The notes under the pieces are model-generated. The model ran no database searches. It was given only the letters and a program-made list of their open reading frames with translations, and was not told where the DNA came from. Shown here in pieces: positions 9,582-18,237 of a DNA stretch of 64,000 nt. The DNA comes from Candidatus Villigracilis propinquus (GTDB taxonomy: Bacteria > Chloroflexota > Anaerolineae > Anaerolineales > Villigracilaceae), in assembly GCA_016714565.1 (NCBI GenBank), contig JADKDM010000019.1:56298-120297 (forward strand). Reading direction: 5' to 3'. Positions within the stretch are counted from its first letter, which is position 1. Every line of letters starts with the position of its first letter. A program made the position numbers and the translations under genes.

Positions 9582-10390
9582 ATGAAAAAGACACCGAACA
9601 AAAAGCCAGTGGGACAAGTCACCCGTGGGAAGACGGCCTCGAATCGACTCCGCCGGGTGGATAACTTTATCCTGCTCTATGAGCCCTCGCTTCTCACGCG
9701 GACCGATGGCCTGTTCGCTGATTCATTCTTCGTTGATCTTGGCTATGGGTTTGATCCTCGTACCACCTCGAAAGCGCCGAGCGCTTTCGGCGTGTGAATC
9801 CCAATCTCCCCATCCTCGGCGTGGAGATTGACAAAGAGCGAGTGGATGCGGCGCTCCCCTACGCGGACGCGCGGACACACTTTCGGCTGGGCGGATTTAA
9901 CTTGCCTTTGCAACCAGCTGAAAGCGTGAGATTGATCCGCGCGTTTAATGTCCTGCGTCAATATGAAGAGGTGGACTTCGCTCCATCCTATGAACGTCTC
10001 GCGGAATATGTTCTGCCCGGCGGCTTGATGATCGAAGGCACGTCCACGCCGTTCGGTCAATTGTGGGTGGCGAACCTCGCACGCATGACCGCGGAACGCA
10101 AATGGAAAATGGAAGCGCTGGTCTTCAGCACCAACTTCCGTTTGGGATTCGACATCACCGACTTTCAAGCCGTGCTGCCGAAGAATCACATCCACCACGT
10201 GGTGGCGGGCGAATCGATTTACGAATTCATGGAAGCGTGGAAGCGCTCCGCCGCGGAAACGTCCCCTGCAAAGGTGTTCGGGCTGGGACAATGGTTCGCC
10301 GCTTCGGTTGAGAATTTGGCGGCAAAGGGGTATAAAATTGACCTGCGAAAAAAATGGCTCAGCAAAGGCTGGCTGATCTGGTATTTATAA
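9582..10390 (+). pseudogene. Class I SAM-dependent methyltransferase, single frameshift
   Basis: Two abutting readings, 9582-9797 and 9794-10390, make one methyltransferase of about 269 residues. Motif I is VDLGYGFDPRTT, followed after the shift by ESAERFRRVNPNLPILGVEID (motif II acidic end) and RAFNVLRQYEE (motif IV region). The break is at about 9770, where ACCACCTCGAA reads on correctly if one C is restored in the C run. That pattern is typical of a one-base deletion by sequencing error, so the gene may be intact in the organism. The substrate is unknown. The gene appears to be transcribed without a leader from the TATAAT at 9568. Confidence 0.75.
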
Positions 10391-10409
10391 ATTCCGACCT
10401 GCGCAAGAA

Positions 10410-11324
10410 ATGGAACACCCTATGGTTACCGTTCGTCGAACTTATTTGGCACTGGCTATGGTTTTCGCCACCAGCTTTGCCTGCGCGCTTCCTTCCATTC
10501 CCGCATCCAATACAGATGCGATCAATTCAACCGTCACACAAAATGCGCCGCAGGAAATTCCCTCTGCCACGTTGGAGATTCCGCCGACGCTCACGTTCAC
10601 TCCCACTGTCACCTCTGCGCCGCTTGTTCTTGCCTACACCCTCACACCCACTCTTACATTTACACCGTACTCTATTTTTGGAGCATCCACTCCCACGTTC
10701 ATCGCTCCCATGATAAGCGTTTCCGCTCCCACCCATTGCCGCAACGGTCCCGGCAAAGCCTATGGAGTGGAAGGAACGCTGATGACCGGCGAGACCGCGG
10801 AAGTGTACGGGCGCGACCCGACAAGCGAGTATTTTTACATCCGCAACCCGGACCCGGGTGTGGAATTCTGCTGGGTCTGGGGAGCATACGCAACCCCCAG
10901 CGAATCGATGTTGCCGCTGCCTGTTCTTATCCCTCCGCCCACACCCACTCCGACCATAACACCCACGCCTGTTCCATCCTTTGATATGGAATACATAAGC
11001 TCCGTAAAATGCACCGGATGGAGAATAAAAATTCAGGTAACCAATACAAGCTCGCAGCCTTTCAAGTCCATGACGATAGAGATAAAAGATCAAGTGACCG
11101 AAGTGGAATTGACCGCCAGCACGGATGAGTTCAAAGAGTTGAATGGATGCCCGACAATCGCCACGAAGGATCGGATCGACCCGGGAGACACCTTCCTCAT
11201 TAGTTCGCCGCAATTTGACACCAACCCGAAGGGACATCAGTTCCGCGCCTTCATTACGCTTTGCACCGAGAAAGGCCAAAGCGCCGGGTGCATTACCAGA
11301 AAGCTAAATTTCACGTCGCGATGA
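10410..11324 (+). CDS. Lipoprotein with SH3-like domain and Thr/Pro-rich linkers
   Basis: 304 residues. The N-terminus (TYLALAMVFATSFACAL) is a lipoprotein signal with lipobox SFAC. Low-complexity Thr/Pro linkers lie at about 45-85 and 170-190 (TPTPTITPTPVPS). Between them, residues about 95-165 form a bacterial SH3-like domain (CRNGPGKAYGVEGTL, FCWVWGAYA), expected to bind cell wall. The C-terminal third is a beta-rich domain with paired cysteines and no recognised family. ATG 10410 and ATG 10422 are both possible; the second has GGAACACCCT before it. Found next to other surface lipoproteins; exact role unknown. Confidence 0.75.
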   Translation: MEHPMVTVRRTYLALAMVFATSFACALPSIPASNTDAINSTVTQNAPQEIPSATLEIPPTLTFTPTVTSAPLVLAYTLTPTLTFTPYSIFGASTPTFIAPMISVSAPTHCRNGPGKAYGVEGTLMTGETAEVYGRDPTSEYFYIRNPDPGVEFCWVWGAYATPSESMLPLPVLIPPPTPTPTITPTPVPSFDMEYISSVKCTGWRIKIQVTNTSSQPFKSMTIEIKDQVTEVELTASTDEFKELNGCPTIATKDRIDPGDTFLISSPQFDTNPKGHQFRAFITLCTEKGQSAGCITRKLNFTSR

Positions 11325-11343
11325 TGTGGTAATTGTTAAACAT

Positions 11344-11386
11344 AAAGTCCTCTCATGTCAGTTTCCCATGAGAGGACTTTCGTTTT
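11344..11386 (+). terminator. Intrinsic terminator between convergent genes
   Basis: A 14-bp stem (AAAGTCCTCTCATG with CATGAGAGGACTTT) with a 9-base loop and a short CGTTTT tail. It serves the 10410-11324 gene and may also stop dnaK transcripts. Confidence 0.75.
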
Positions 11387-11409
11387 GAATATGCTTGCAG
11401 CCTTTGAGG

Positions 11410-13293
11410 CTACTCTTTTACTTCACCGTCGATCACGTCACCATCTTGCGGAGCGGATGGGCCGCCTTCGGGCTGGGGTTGCGGCTGGCCTTGCGCGTAC
11501 ATCTGCTGACTGAGCGCGTGGAAGGTGTTCTGCAATTCTTCAGTCAGCTTCTTGATCTTATCCACATCGTCGCCTTGTGCGACCTGCTTCAACTCGCTGA
11601 CCTTGGCTTCGATGGAAGTGCGTTCATCGGCAGGAACCTTGTCACCAAGTTCGCGCAGTGATTTCTCGATCTGGTAGCCGAGGTTATCGGCATTATTTTT
11701 CACTTCGATCACTTCGCGGCGCTTCTTGTCCGCACTTTCGTTCTGGCGGGCTTCCTGCACCATGCGGTCAATGTCGCTCTTATTCAAATTCGTGGATGCA
11801 GTGATCGCAACCTTTTGTTCCTTGCCGGTGGCCTTGTCTTTCGCAGTGACGTGGATGATGCCGTTGGCATCAATATCGAAGGTCACTTCCACCTGCGGGA
11901 TGCCGCGCGGTGCCGGTGGGATTCCATCCAGTCGGAATCTTCCGAGGCTCATATTGTCACCTGCCATCGGGCGTTCCCCTTGCAGCACGTGGATGTCCAC
12001 TGCGGTTTGGTTATCCGCTGCGGTGGAGTAGGTCTCCGTCTTGCGGACAGGGATGGTGGTGTTGCGTTCGATCATCACGGTCATCACACTGCCCATGGTT
12101 TCAACACCGAGGGAAAGCGGGGTCACGTCGAGCAGCAAAATATCTTTGACTTCGCCGCCGAGCACGCCGCCCTGGATGGCTGCGCCGATCGCTACGACCT
12201 CATCAGGATTCACGCCTTTGTTCGGTTCTTTTCCGTTCGTGAGCTTGCGGACTAGATCCTGGACCATTGGCATACGCGAGGAGCCACCGACCAAAACCAC
12301 TTCGTCGAGCTTGCCCGCGTCCATGCCGGCATCTTTGAGCGCGGCTTCAAACGGAGTGCGGCAGCGCAGCAACAGGTCTTCGGTCATCTGCTCGAATTTT
12401 GCGCGGCTGAGTTTCAATTGCAAATGTTTCGGCCCGCTGGCATCGGCTGTGATGTAAGGCAGGTTGATCTCTGTTTCCATCACAGTGGAAAGTTCGATCT
12501 TTGCTTTTTCAGCAGCTTCGCGCAAACGCTGTAAGGCCTGGCGGTCGCCGCGCAGGTCAATGCCCTGATCTTTCTTGAATTCGTCCGCGGCCCAGTTGGT
12601 GATCTTCTGATCCCAATCATCACCGCCGAGGTGGGTATCGCCGTTCGTGGATTTCACTTCGATCACGCCTTCGCCGACTTCAAGGATGGATACGTCGAAC
12701 GTACCACCGCCAAGGTCAAAGACGAGGATAGTTTCATTTTTCTTTTTGTCGAGCCCATACGCCAAAGCAGAGGCTGTCGGCTCGTTGATGATACGCAGAA
12801 CTTCGAGTCCGGCGATGCGGCCTGCATCTTTGGTAGCCTGGCGCTGGCTGTCATTAAAATACGCGGGGACAGTGATAACAGCCTGCGTAACAGGCTGTCC
12901 CAAATACGCTTCGGCATCCGCCTTGAGCTTGCCGAGGATCATCGCGCTGATTTCCTGCGGAGAATATTCCTTGCCCGTCACAGGGACTTTCACGCGCACA
13001 TCGTTGGTGGGTCCCTCAATTACCTGATAGGGAACCATGCCGCGTTCCGTGCTGGTTTCTCCGAAATGTCTTCCGATGAAACGCTTGATGGAATAGATGG
13101 TATTGTCTGCGTTCACAACCGCCTGACGTTTGGCAGTCTGCCCCACCATGCGTTCTCCGTTCTTGTTGAACGCAACAACGGACGGACATAAACGTCCACC
13201 TTCCGCTGTGGTGATGACAGTGGCTGAGCCACCCTCCATGACAGAGACAACACTGTTGGTCGTACCGAGGTCAATTCCTATGATTTTGCCCAT
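11410..13293 (-). CDS. dnaK: Molecular chaperone DnaK (Hsp70)
   Basis: ATP-driven cytoplasmic folding chaperone, 627 residues, full length. It starts [14 protein letters not shown] (phosphate 1 loop) and carries [17 protein letters not shown], the phosphate 2 loop [13 protein letters not shown], the adenosine-motif region [14 protein letters not shown], the linker [13 protein letters not shown] and a helical lid ending in a Gln/Pro-rich tail. AAGGAG lies 8 bases before the ATG. It stands alone; grpE and dnaJ are not adjacent, and no CIRCE element (TTAGCACTC inverted repeat) is present in the 125-base upstream region, so HrcA control is not indicated. Confidence 0.98.
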   Translation of the reverse strand: MGKIIGIDLGTTNSVVSVMEGGSATVITTAEGGRLCPSVVAFNKNGERMVGQTAKRQAVVNADNTIYSIKRFIGRHFGETSTERGMVPYQVIEGPTNDVRVKVPVTGKEYSPQEISAMILGKLKADAEAYLGQPVTQAVITVPAYFNDSQRQATKDAGRIAGLEVLRIINEPTASALAYGLDKKKNETILVFDLGGGTFDVSILEVGEGVIEVKSTNGDTHLGGDDWDQKITNWAADEFKKDQGIDLRGDRQALQRLREAAEKAKIELSTVMETEINLPYITADASGPKHLQLKLSRAKFEQMTEDLLLRCRTPFEAALKDAGMDAGKLDEVVLVGGSSRMPMVQDLVRKLTNGKEPNKGVNPDEVVAIGAAIQGGVLGGEVKDILLLDVTPLSLGVETMGSVMTVMIERNTTIPVRKTETYSTAADNQTAVDIHVLQGERPMAGDNMSLGRFRLDGIPPAPRGIPQVEVTFDIDANGIIHVTAKDKATGKEQKVAITASTNLNKSDIDRMVQEARQNESADKKRREVIEVKNNADNLGYQIEKSLRELGDKVPADERTSIEAKVSELKQVAQGDDVDKIKKLTEELQNTFHALSQQMYAQGQPQPQPEGGPSAPQDGDVIDGEVKE

Positions 13294-13381
13294 GATTAAA
13301 ACTCCTTACTTTTGGTATTCAATAGCTTTATGTTAAACGATGTATGCAAGAATTCTGTTAACGGTATGTAGGTTTTAAATA

Positions 13382-13418
13382 AAAAAAGAACCGCCGCGTG
13401 GCAGCGGCGGCTCTTTTT
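13382..13418 (-). terminator. Intrinsic terminator of the 13420-14145 gene
   Basis: GC-rich stem GAGCCGCCGC/GCGGCGGTTC on the minus strand, followed by TTTTTTTATTT, directly after the stop codon. Confidence 0.85.
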
Positions 13419-13419
13419 G

Positions 13420-14145
13420 TCATTCCGCGCTTACTTTTACCCAATCAAAGATTGCCGACATTGGGGCGTCACGATAAGAGGCAACAGCAATGCCCACATT
13501 GCCTTCGGTAAGCCCATAGTTGGTAACATCCACTCGACGAATGACGGTGTCATTGACGTATAAGCTTAGAAAGTTTCCCTCGCAAAAAAGACCAAGCTCA
13601 GCGTTGACATTGCCCGTCTGAATCTGATTGCTCACACTTGAAACAACGGGAATATATTTTGCAATACCAGGAGCAAGCCACTGTCCGAGCAGCACGCTGT
13701 ACGTACCGCCGCTATCGATGTTGAATTCGAACCATCCGTTGGATTCATCGTAGCGGCAGATCAACCCCACGGAGCCTATTGAACTGGCTGAGACCTTTGC
13801 GCGGACAAAGACATCGGAATAGCGATAAGCATTGTGAAGGCCGATATACCAGGTATCTGCGGTTGGGAGGTTAATGCGGAGGGCGCCGCTTTCAAACGCT
13901 ACTTGCGGAGAGCCTGCGCCGCCGGTTTGAAGGAATTTCCAAAATAGGGAGGCGGCATCAAATTCGTCGGTGAAGTAAAGCTCAGGGACGGGGGTATTGG
14001 TTGGAGCGGGGATAAATGTTGGGGTTGTTGTGGCAGGCGCAGGCGGGGAAGGAAGCGTTGCCGTCGCCGTGGTGGGGGCGGAACGTCCGATATTGCAGGC
14101 AATCGTCAGAATGAGGATTCCAATCAATAAAAGATATTTTTTCAT
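13420..14145 (-). CDS. Lipoprotein with LamG/DUF1080-like domain
   Basis: 241 residues. The signal MKKYLLLIGILILTIAC ends in a lipobox (LTIAC), then a Thr/Pro/Ala linker of about 35 residues, then one jelly-roll domain from about residue 60 (YFTDEFDAASLFWKFL, RAKVSASSIGSVGLICRYD, LFCEGNFLSLYVND, FDWVKVS). The same fold occurs in the lipoproteins at 7474-9501 and 44042-44692. Such domains bind or cleave carbohydrates, but no catalytic residues can be named here. Probably a surface carbohydrate-binding lipoprotein. Own terminator at 13382-13418. Confidence 0.72.
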   Translation of the reverse strand: MKKYLLLIGILILTIACNIGRSAPTTATATLPSPPAPATTTPTFIPAPTNTPVPELYFTDEFDAASLFWKFLQTGGAGSPQVAFESGALRINLPTADTWYIGLHNAYRYSDVFVRAKVSASSIGSVGLICRYDESNGWFEFNIDSGGTYSVLLGQWLAPGIAKYIPVVSSVSNQIQTGNVNAELGLFCEGNFLSLYVNDTVIRRVDVTNYGLTEGNVGIAVASYRDAPMSAIFDWVKVSAE

Positions 14146-14163
14146 GAAGTCTCCGTTTAATGT

Positions 14164-14196
14164 TGTTCGACCAGCAGTATACCTGCTGGCCGAACA
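14164..14196 (-). terminator. Hairpin after tmRNA
   Basis: TGTTCGACCAGCAG pairs with CTGCTGGCCGAACA (one mismatch) just past the tmRNA 3' end. Only a weak U run follows, so it may be a terminator or a 3' processing/stability hairpin. Confidence 0.5.
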
Positions 14197-14197
14197 A

Positions 14198-14579
14198 GTG
14201 TGGAGATGGCGGGAATTGAACCCGCGTCCGAAAGATTCGACCCTCGGAAATCTACGAGCGTAGTCTGCCGAAGTTAGTCATCACAGAGATCTCGGCGGAC
14301 AGGTAACTCTGTGACCATCTGCTAAGTCTTTCGCACGGTTAGCAGAATCACGTGCGGCACTCTACCTTTGTTTCGCCCGGTCCGTCACCCGGTAAAGGAC
14401 GGTGCCGGCGGACGTGACATCCGAAGATGTCAGACTGTTACGCTCTCACCTAGGCGGCGAGGGGCATAGCAGCGTATGAAGTGCGATTGGCACTTAAAGT
14501 TTGCACTGATTTATCGAGGTCGGTGCGCGCTCGGCTCGCATTCCGGAACCAGCCTCTCCCGTCGAAGCCTGTCATCCCC
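14198..14579 (-). ncRNA. ssrA: Transfer-messenger RNA (tmRNA)
   Basis: Rescues stalled ribosomes by trans-translation. The 5' end GGGGATGACAGGCTTCGACG and the 3' T-arm/acceptor GGTTCAATTCCCGCCATCTCC pair as a tRNA-like domain. The tag reading frame decodes as ANRTSYAAMPLAA followed by TAG, ending in the LAA-type degron recognised by ClpXP-like proteases. Length is about 380 nt, a normal one-piece tmRNA. After the discriminator A at 14201 the genome reads CAC rather than CCA, so the CCA end must be added by the nucleotidyltransferase. smpB is not in the window. Transcription probably starts downstream of the TATAAT at 14628. Confidence 0.97.
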
Positions 14580-14627
14580 ATGAATGAGGACTTTCCCCAA
14601 GGCATGGAAGTTGTTCCGTGCAAATTC

Positions 14628-14633
14628 ATTATA
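14628..14633 (-). promoter_or_regulatory. Likely -10 box of ssrA
   Basis: TATAAT on the minus strand, about 48 bases upstream of the mature tmRNA 5' end, leaving a short precursor leader. The -35 region is weak. The remainder of 14640-14807 shows nothing recognisable. Confidence 0.5.
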
Positions 14634-14807
14634 GCATAGGGAAATTAAGCCAGATTAAAAGAATTTGCCACACACTTGCCCTGGCGGGCAGTGCCAGGGG
14701 AGGCACAGAGAAAATCTTGAGAAATACTCAAAAGTTCTGTGATAAAAGTGTTTGGCCCGATATGATATGATGACCTGAGTAGCTAATTACAACAGGATCG
14801 GACAGTA

Positions 14808-15275
14808 ATGGCAGGCTTCATGACCTTTGGCGGCAAATCGAAATTCCAGATCATCACCTCCCCTGAAATGGACAAGGAAAGGATGTTATTCTTCCTTGAA
14901 AAGCAGTTGAAGTATGAGTGGGTAAACAATGTTACCCGTGAAAAAGACACCCTGTTTTTTTCAGGTTTTTTCCCCGCATACAGAAGCAGTCTTTTATTTC
15001 TGGTCTTTGGCGGGAGGGGCATCTTGCATGTGGCTGTTGAAAAAGAAAAGATCACTGTGGCGTACAGTCAATCGCACGCAGGGATCTTTATACTTTATCT
15101 GCTTGGCTGTATATTTCTGTTGTTTATCTTCTCGGCTGGAGTTGCACCAACTGTCGAAACACTTTTGTTTACCTGTCTGCTTTTTTGTGTCACAACGAGT
15201 ATCAGCATTATTTCCCGGCTTGTTTCATTGGCAATGTTCATTGAGAGGGTCTTCGATGCTTTTATGAAAAAATAA
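14808..15275 (+). CDS. Hypothetical protein with two membrane segments
   Basis: 155 residues. The N-terminal about 95 residues are soluble and mixed alpha/beta (KSKFQIITSPEMDKERMLFF); hydrophobic stretches at about 97-117 and 120-145 look like a helical hairpin. No family was recognised. It begins after an ACAGTA spacer without a strong ribosome site and ends immediately before a bidirectional terminator. Codon use is AT-richer than its neighbours (many TTT/TTA), which could mean recent acquisition, but this is a visual impression only. Confidence 0.6.
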   Translation: MAGFMTFGGKSKFQIITSPEMDKERMLFFLEKQLKYEWVNNVTREKDTLFFSGFFPAYRSSLLFLVFGGRGILHVAVEKEKITVAYSQSHAGIFILYLLGCIFLLFIFSAGVAPTVETLLFTCLLFCVTTSISIISRLVSLAMFIERVFDAFMKK

Positions 15276-15276
15276 A

Positions 15277-15311
15277 AAAACGGGTTTCTTCGTTATGAAG
15301 AAACCCGTTTT
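15277..15311. terminator. Bidirectional intrinsic terminator
   Basis: AAACGGGTTTCTTC pairs with GAAGAAACCCGTTT over a five-base loop; A and T runs on both sides serve the convergent genes ending at 15275 and 15313. Confidence 0.9.
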
Positions 15312-15312
15312 G

Positions 15313-16230
15313 CTACTTGACTACTCTCAGCACTACCCCATTCTGAGATGGATCGTGGAGAAGTAAACCGCCCTCGATCTTGTTCGACGGGAGGCCTGCT
15401 GCATCGACCCGGGCAATTACCTCGTCCAGGCTTTGTTGATCGGGGAAGTCCACGGTGAAGTGGCGCAGGCCAACTGCGTCTGCGGGGGGAGGCGGGGCGC
15501 CAGCTCCCAGCCAGGTGTTGAGGCCAATGTGGTGGTGATATCCACCGGCAGAGACGAAGGCCATGCCAATGCCTTTCGAAACACCCATCACATCAAAACC
15601 GATAACATCGTGATAAAAATTCACTGCTTCGGGAATATCGCGGACATGCAGGTGGATATGTCCAAGGCGGGTTTCGGGCGGGATGGAACCATCGAGGCGG
15701 TCATCTTCTTTGATGTGTTTGAATAGCGCGTCCACATCCAACGCTTCGCGTCCGTCACTCCAGCGGCCGTCTGCCCAGCGGGCTTCGTAGTTGCCATCTT
15801 TGATCGTCCAGGAACCGTCTTCGGGTGATTCACAATATAACTCAATGCCGTTACCTTCGGGGTCATCGAGGTAGGTGGTCTTGGTCATCACGTGGTCAGT
15901 GGGAGAGTTGCGGTATTTCAACGCAAACAAACGCGCCATCACAATGGCAAGCTCACGGCGATTCGGGAACACGATCGCGAAGTGATACAGACCCGTTGTG
16001 CCGCGATAGCGTTTCAGGTTTTGCTCTTCGGTGAGGAGCAGCAAATCCGTGCCGCCCGCTCCAAGACCGGCTTTGTTGCCTTCGCGCCAATGGAGTTTGA
16101 ATCCAAGCGCCTGGGTGTAGAAGACGATCTGATTTTCCAGATTGGCAACTGTCAACGAGACATGACCAAGCTGGGTGGCGGGGTGAACCGAAAATTCATC
16201 TTTAGCGGGGGCGTTTGTTTGTGTGTTCAT
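15313..16230 (-). CDS. VOC-family protein, catechol 2,3-dioxygenase-like (two VOC domains)
   Basis: 305 residues with two vicinal-oxygen-chelate modules, about 15-130 and 165-290. Likely metal ligands are the histidine of LGHVSLTV, the histidine of GLYHFAIVFP and the glutamate of GNGIELYCE; the second module has LGHIHLHVRD and YHHHIGLNTW. This layout matches the CatE/YfiE-type extradiol dioxygenases of Bacillus and relatives, which open catecholic rings. The natural substrate is not determinable. The ATG at 16230 has AAGGAAGAAA before it; the longer open frame upstream lacks a ribosome site. Monocistronic. Confidence 0.85.
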   Translation of the reverse strand: MNTQTNAPAKDEFSVHPATQLGHVSLTVANLENQIVFYTQALGFKLHWREGNKAGLGAGGTDLLLLTEEQNLKRYRGTTGLYHFAIVFPNRRELAIVMARLFALKYRNSPTDHVMTKTTYLDDPEGNGIELYCESPEDGSWTIKDGNYEARWADGRWSDGREALDVDALFKHIKEDDRLDGSIPPETRLGHIHLHVRDIPEAVNFYHDVIGFDVMGVSKGIGMAFVSAGGYHHHIGLNTWLGAGAPPPPADAVGLRHFTVDFPDQQSLDEVIARVDAAGLPSNKIEGGLLLHDPSQNGVVLRVVK

Positions 16231-16328
16231 TTTCTTCCTTATAGTTCCGGTAATAATTGTCATCTTGTAGTCAGACAACATGATCACAGGTTTTATTTCT
16301 TTTTTGCAGCCATACATTTATACTTTTC

Positions 16329-16372
16329 ACGTGAAGCACGTAAAGAGCTAAAAGGTCTTCACGTACTTCACG
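16329..16372. repeat. Imperfect palindrome between two minus-strand genes
   Basis: CGTGAAGCACGTAAAGA is followed after nine bases by its near reverse complement TCTTCACGTACTTCACG. Could act as a weak terminator for the 16397-17041 gene; without a clear U run the role is open. Confidence 0.45.
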
Positions 16373-16396
16373 GTTTACTTATGTAGCCGGTCTTTC

Positions 16397-17041
16397 CTAT
16401 CCAAGAATCTTGATGGTGCTGCCCCAATTGGTGCCGAGGGTGCCCTGCAAGGTGATCTGCAACAACTGCATGGATTCGATCTGGCGGGCGCGGAGCAAAG
16501 GACCAGCGTCAATGGCGCGCATGCCGCCGTCGGTGACGATCTGGGAAACCTTTGCCTTCGCATCGGCATCATCGCCAGCAATAAATACATCGAGTTTCTG
16601 GCCGCCAACTTCACCAGCAATGAGGGTTCCAGCAAAGGTGGTATTGAAAGCCTTGACAACATGTGCGCCAGCGGCAACGGCCTTGGCGAGATCTTCCGCA
16701 GAGGAAGAATCAAGCGCTGTGGCGAGACCATCGTAGGTGGAGTTCAGCGGGTTGGCAATATCCACAACGACCTTGCCAGCGAGTTTTGCACCGAGCTGCT
16801 TTGCGATCTCGATGTTGGTGCCGTACCAAACGGCGAGGACAACCACATCACCGAGAACTGCATCGCCGAGGCTTGAGGCGGAAACTGTCGCACCCTTCTT
16901 GGCGGCGGCTTTCAAATCAGCGGCGGCCTTTTCTGCTACTTCGGGATTCGCATCCACAAATGTGACTGAGTGTCCGCCAGTGACTGCGCGGGTTCCGATA
17001 CCGCGTCCCATGTTTCCTGCTCCGATAATTGTTACGTTCAT
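16397..17041 (-). CDS. NADPH-dependent F420 reductase-like / NAD(P)-binding protein
   Basis: 214 residues. The Rossmann opening MNVTIIGAGNMGRGIGTRAV, the segment VVDIANPLNSTYDGLAT and the pattern VVKAFNTTFAGTLIAGEVGG match the short F420-dependent NADP reductase (FNO/NpdG)-like family, many members of which act on NADP without F420. GGAAAATAAAAC precedes the ATG. It follows a DoxX-like gene by 27 bases and both lie divergent from a TetR-type regulator, so the pair is likely one regulated redox or detoxification operon. Whether this organism makes F420 cannot be seen here. Confidence 0.83.
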   Translation of the reverse strand: MNVTIIGAGNMGRGIGTRAVTGGHSVTFVDANPEVAEKAAADLKAAAKKGATVSASSLGDAVLGDVVVLAVWYGTNIEIAKQLGAKLAGKVVVDIANPLNSTYDGLATALDSSSAEDLAKAVAAGAHVVKAFNTTFAGTLIAGEVGGQKLDVFIAGDDADAKAKVSQIVTDGGMRAIDAGPLLRARQIESMQLLQITLQGTLGTNWGSTIKILG

Positions 17042-17068
17042 GTTTTATTTTCCTTTTTATGTATTGAA

Positions 17069-17458
17069 TTAGATAGCCAGGCTGAAAGCCCAAGGCTGAG
17101 GAATGCCAAGCAAAATGAGGGTGTAGCCCAGCATGGAGATATTCTTTGTGAACATGATCATGTCGCTCATCTTTGCCATGGGGTCTTCAATGGTCCAGAA
17201 GTTGTGCATCATGAAAGTAACGGGGACGAGAAACACCACTAAAGCAGCCACAGCAACCACAGGGTAAAAACCAGTAATGATGCTCAGCGCGGCAACCAAC
17301 AAAAGGGCGCCCGTTCCGGGTACAGCAAGTTCAGCCATGGGCACATTCTTCATTTTGGCGTAAGGCACCATGCTCTTCACCTGAGTGAAGTGATTAACCG
17401 CGCCCATCAGCCAGTACAAACCAACGATGATGCGTCCGATAAAAAAAGCGATTTCCAT
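17069..17458 (-). CDS. DoxX-family membrane protein
   Basis: 129 residues with four hydrophobic segments (about 3-22, 46-66, 68-88, 108-126) and the DoxX-type features IIVGLYWLMGAVNHF and HNFWTIEDPMAKM. DoxX proteins are small inner-membrane proteins linked to thiosulfate or redox metabolism and often to stress resistance; the exact reaction here is unknown. AAAGGAGAATTAC precedes the ATG. First gene of the operon with the F420-reductase-like gene, transcribed from the promoter at 17542-17570. Confidence 0.8.
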   Translation of the reverse strand: MEIAFFIGRIIVGLYWLMGAVNHFTQVKSMVPYAKMKNVPMAELAVPGTGALLLVAALSIITGFYPVVAVAALVVFLVPVTFMMHNFWTIEDPMAKMSDMIMFTKNISMLGYTLILLGIPQPWAFSLAI

Positions 17459-17477
17459 TTTGTAATTCTCCTTTGAG

Positions 17478-17506
17478 TTGACATTTTTCCACCGCAGTGG
17501 TATCTT
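17478..17506 (+). promoter_or_regulatory. Promoter of the TetR-type gene
   Basis: TTGACA, 17-base spacer, TATCTT, reading toward 17616. Operator 1 begins 10 bases past the -10 box, over the predicted start region, so autorepression is likely. Confidence 0.55.
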
Positions 17507-17516
17507 TCATACATCC

Positions 17517-17530
17517 GTTGCCTAAACAAC
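17517..17530. promoter_or_regulatory. Putative TetR operator 1
   Basis: GTTGCCTAAACAAC, a palindrome of form GTTG-N6-CAAC matching operator 2. It lies over the start regions of both divergent promoters. Confidence 0.6.
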
Positions 17531-17541
17531 AGATGTTGCAT

Positions 17542-17570
17542 ACTTTACCAATTCGCCTAATGAAAGTCAA
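17542..17570 (-). promoter_or_regulatory. Promoter of the DoxX/F420-reductase-like operon
   Basis: TTGACT, 17-base spacer, TAAAGT on the minus strand, framed by the two operators. Confidence 0.6.
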
Positions 17571-17589
17571 CCAACAAAGAACCAGTTCT

Positions 17590-17603
17590 GTTGACTAAGC
17601 AAC
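17590..17603. promoter_or_regulatory. Putative TetR operator 2
   Basis: GTTGACTAAGCAAC, same form as operator 1 and 73 bases from it centre to centre, close to seven helical turns. It sits just before the ribosome site of the regulator gene. Confidence 0.6.
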
Positions 17604-17615
17604 AAAGGAGACAAT

Positions 17616-18182
17616 ATGTTGCCTAACCCTGATGAAAAACTAGATCCCCGCGTCGTTCGTACCCGCGGCCTGATTCTGAAATCCTTTGAGTCTCTTCTCG
17701 CTGATAAAGGATTCGAAAGCATCTCTGTGCAGGATGTGACCGATAAGGCGCAGGTGAACCGCGCCACTTTTTACGCGCACTTCCCCGATAAATATGCCCT
17801 GCTGGATTACTCCATTCAAAAAATGTTCATGGCTGAGATCGAAAAGCGGACTTTGAATGTATGCAGTTACAGCCCGGATAACTTGCGGAATTTGATCCTT
17901 GCTGTGGTGGAATTCCTCTCACGCCTGCATACGGGGTGTGCCCAGTCTCACCAGCAATTCGAGTCTCTGGTGGAAGGGACGATCAAGATGCAGATATTTG
18001 ATTTACTTTCCTATTGGTTGAGAAAATCCAATACCCCCACTGAAATCCCCGCCACCGTTGCCACCTGGGCGATCTATGGCCTGGCCTCTCACTACAGCCA
18101 CATGAAAAAACGCCCCACCCTCGAAAAATTCGTGGACGAAGCGTTTCCGTTGGTGGCGGTTAATTTGGAACAGTTTGCGTAG
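17616..18182 (+). CDS. TetR/AcrR-family transcriptional regulator
   Basis: 188 residues. The N-terminal helix-turn-helix runs from about residue 14 to 62 (RTRGLILKSFESLLADKGF, then SVQDVTDKAQVNRATFYAHF), and the C-terminal domain is an all-helical ligand/dimer domain with a Cys-Ala-Gln-Ser-His-Gln stretch. AAAGGAGACAAT precedes the ATG. It is divergent from the DoxX/F420-reductase-like operon and two near-identical palindromes lie in the shared region, so it probably represses that operon and itself until a ligand binds. The inducer is unknown. Confidence 0.9.
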   Translation: MLPNPDEKLDPRVVRTRGLILKSFESLLADKGFESISVQDVTDKAQVNRATFYAHFPDKYALLDYSIQKMFMAEIEKRTLNVCSYSPDNLRNLILAVVEFLSRLHTGCAQSHQQFESLVEGTIKMQIFDLLSYWLRKSNTPTEIPATVATWAIYGLASHYSHMKKRPTLEKFVDEAFPLVAVNLEQFA

Positions 18183-18190
18183 TCAATTTT

Positions 18191-18230
18191 GTCATTGCGA
18201 GGGCGGTGCTCTTCCGCCCGAAGCAATGAC
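18191..18230. repeat. REP-like repeat, single hairpin
   Basis: GTCATTGCGAGGGCGG...CCGCCCGAAGCAATGAC, a compact palindromic member of the GTCATTGCGAGG family between convergent genes. Confidence 0.8.
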
Positions 18231-18237
18231 GGATAAG

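Noticed and set aside
13294..13419. CIRCE/HrcA site before dnaK
   Set aside because: No TTAGCACTC...GAGTGCTAA inverted repeat in the upstream region.
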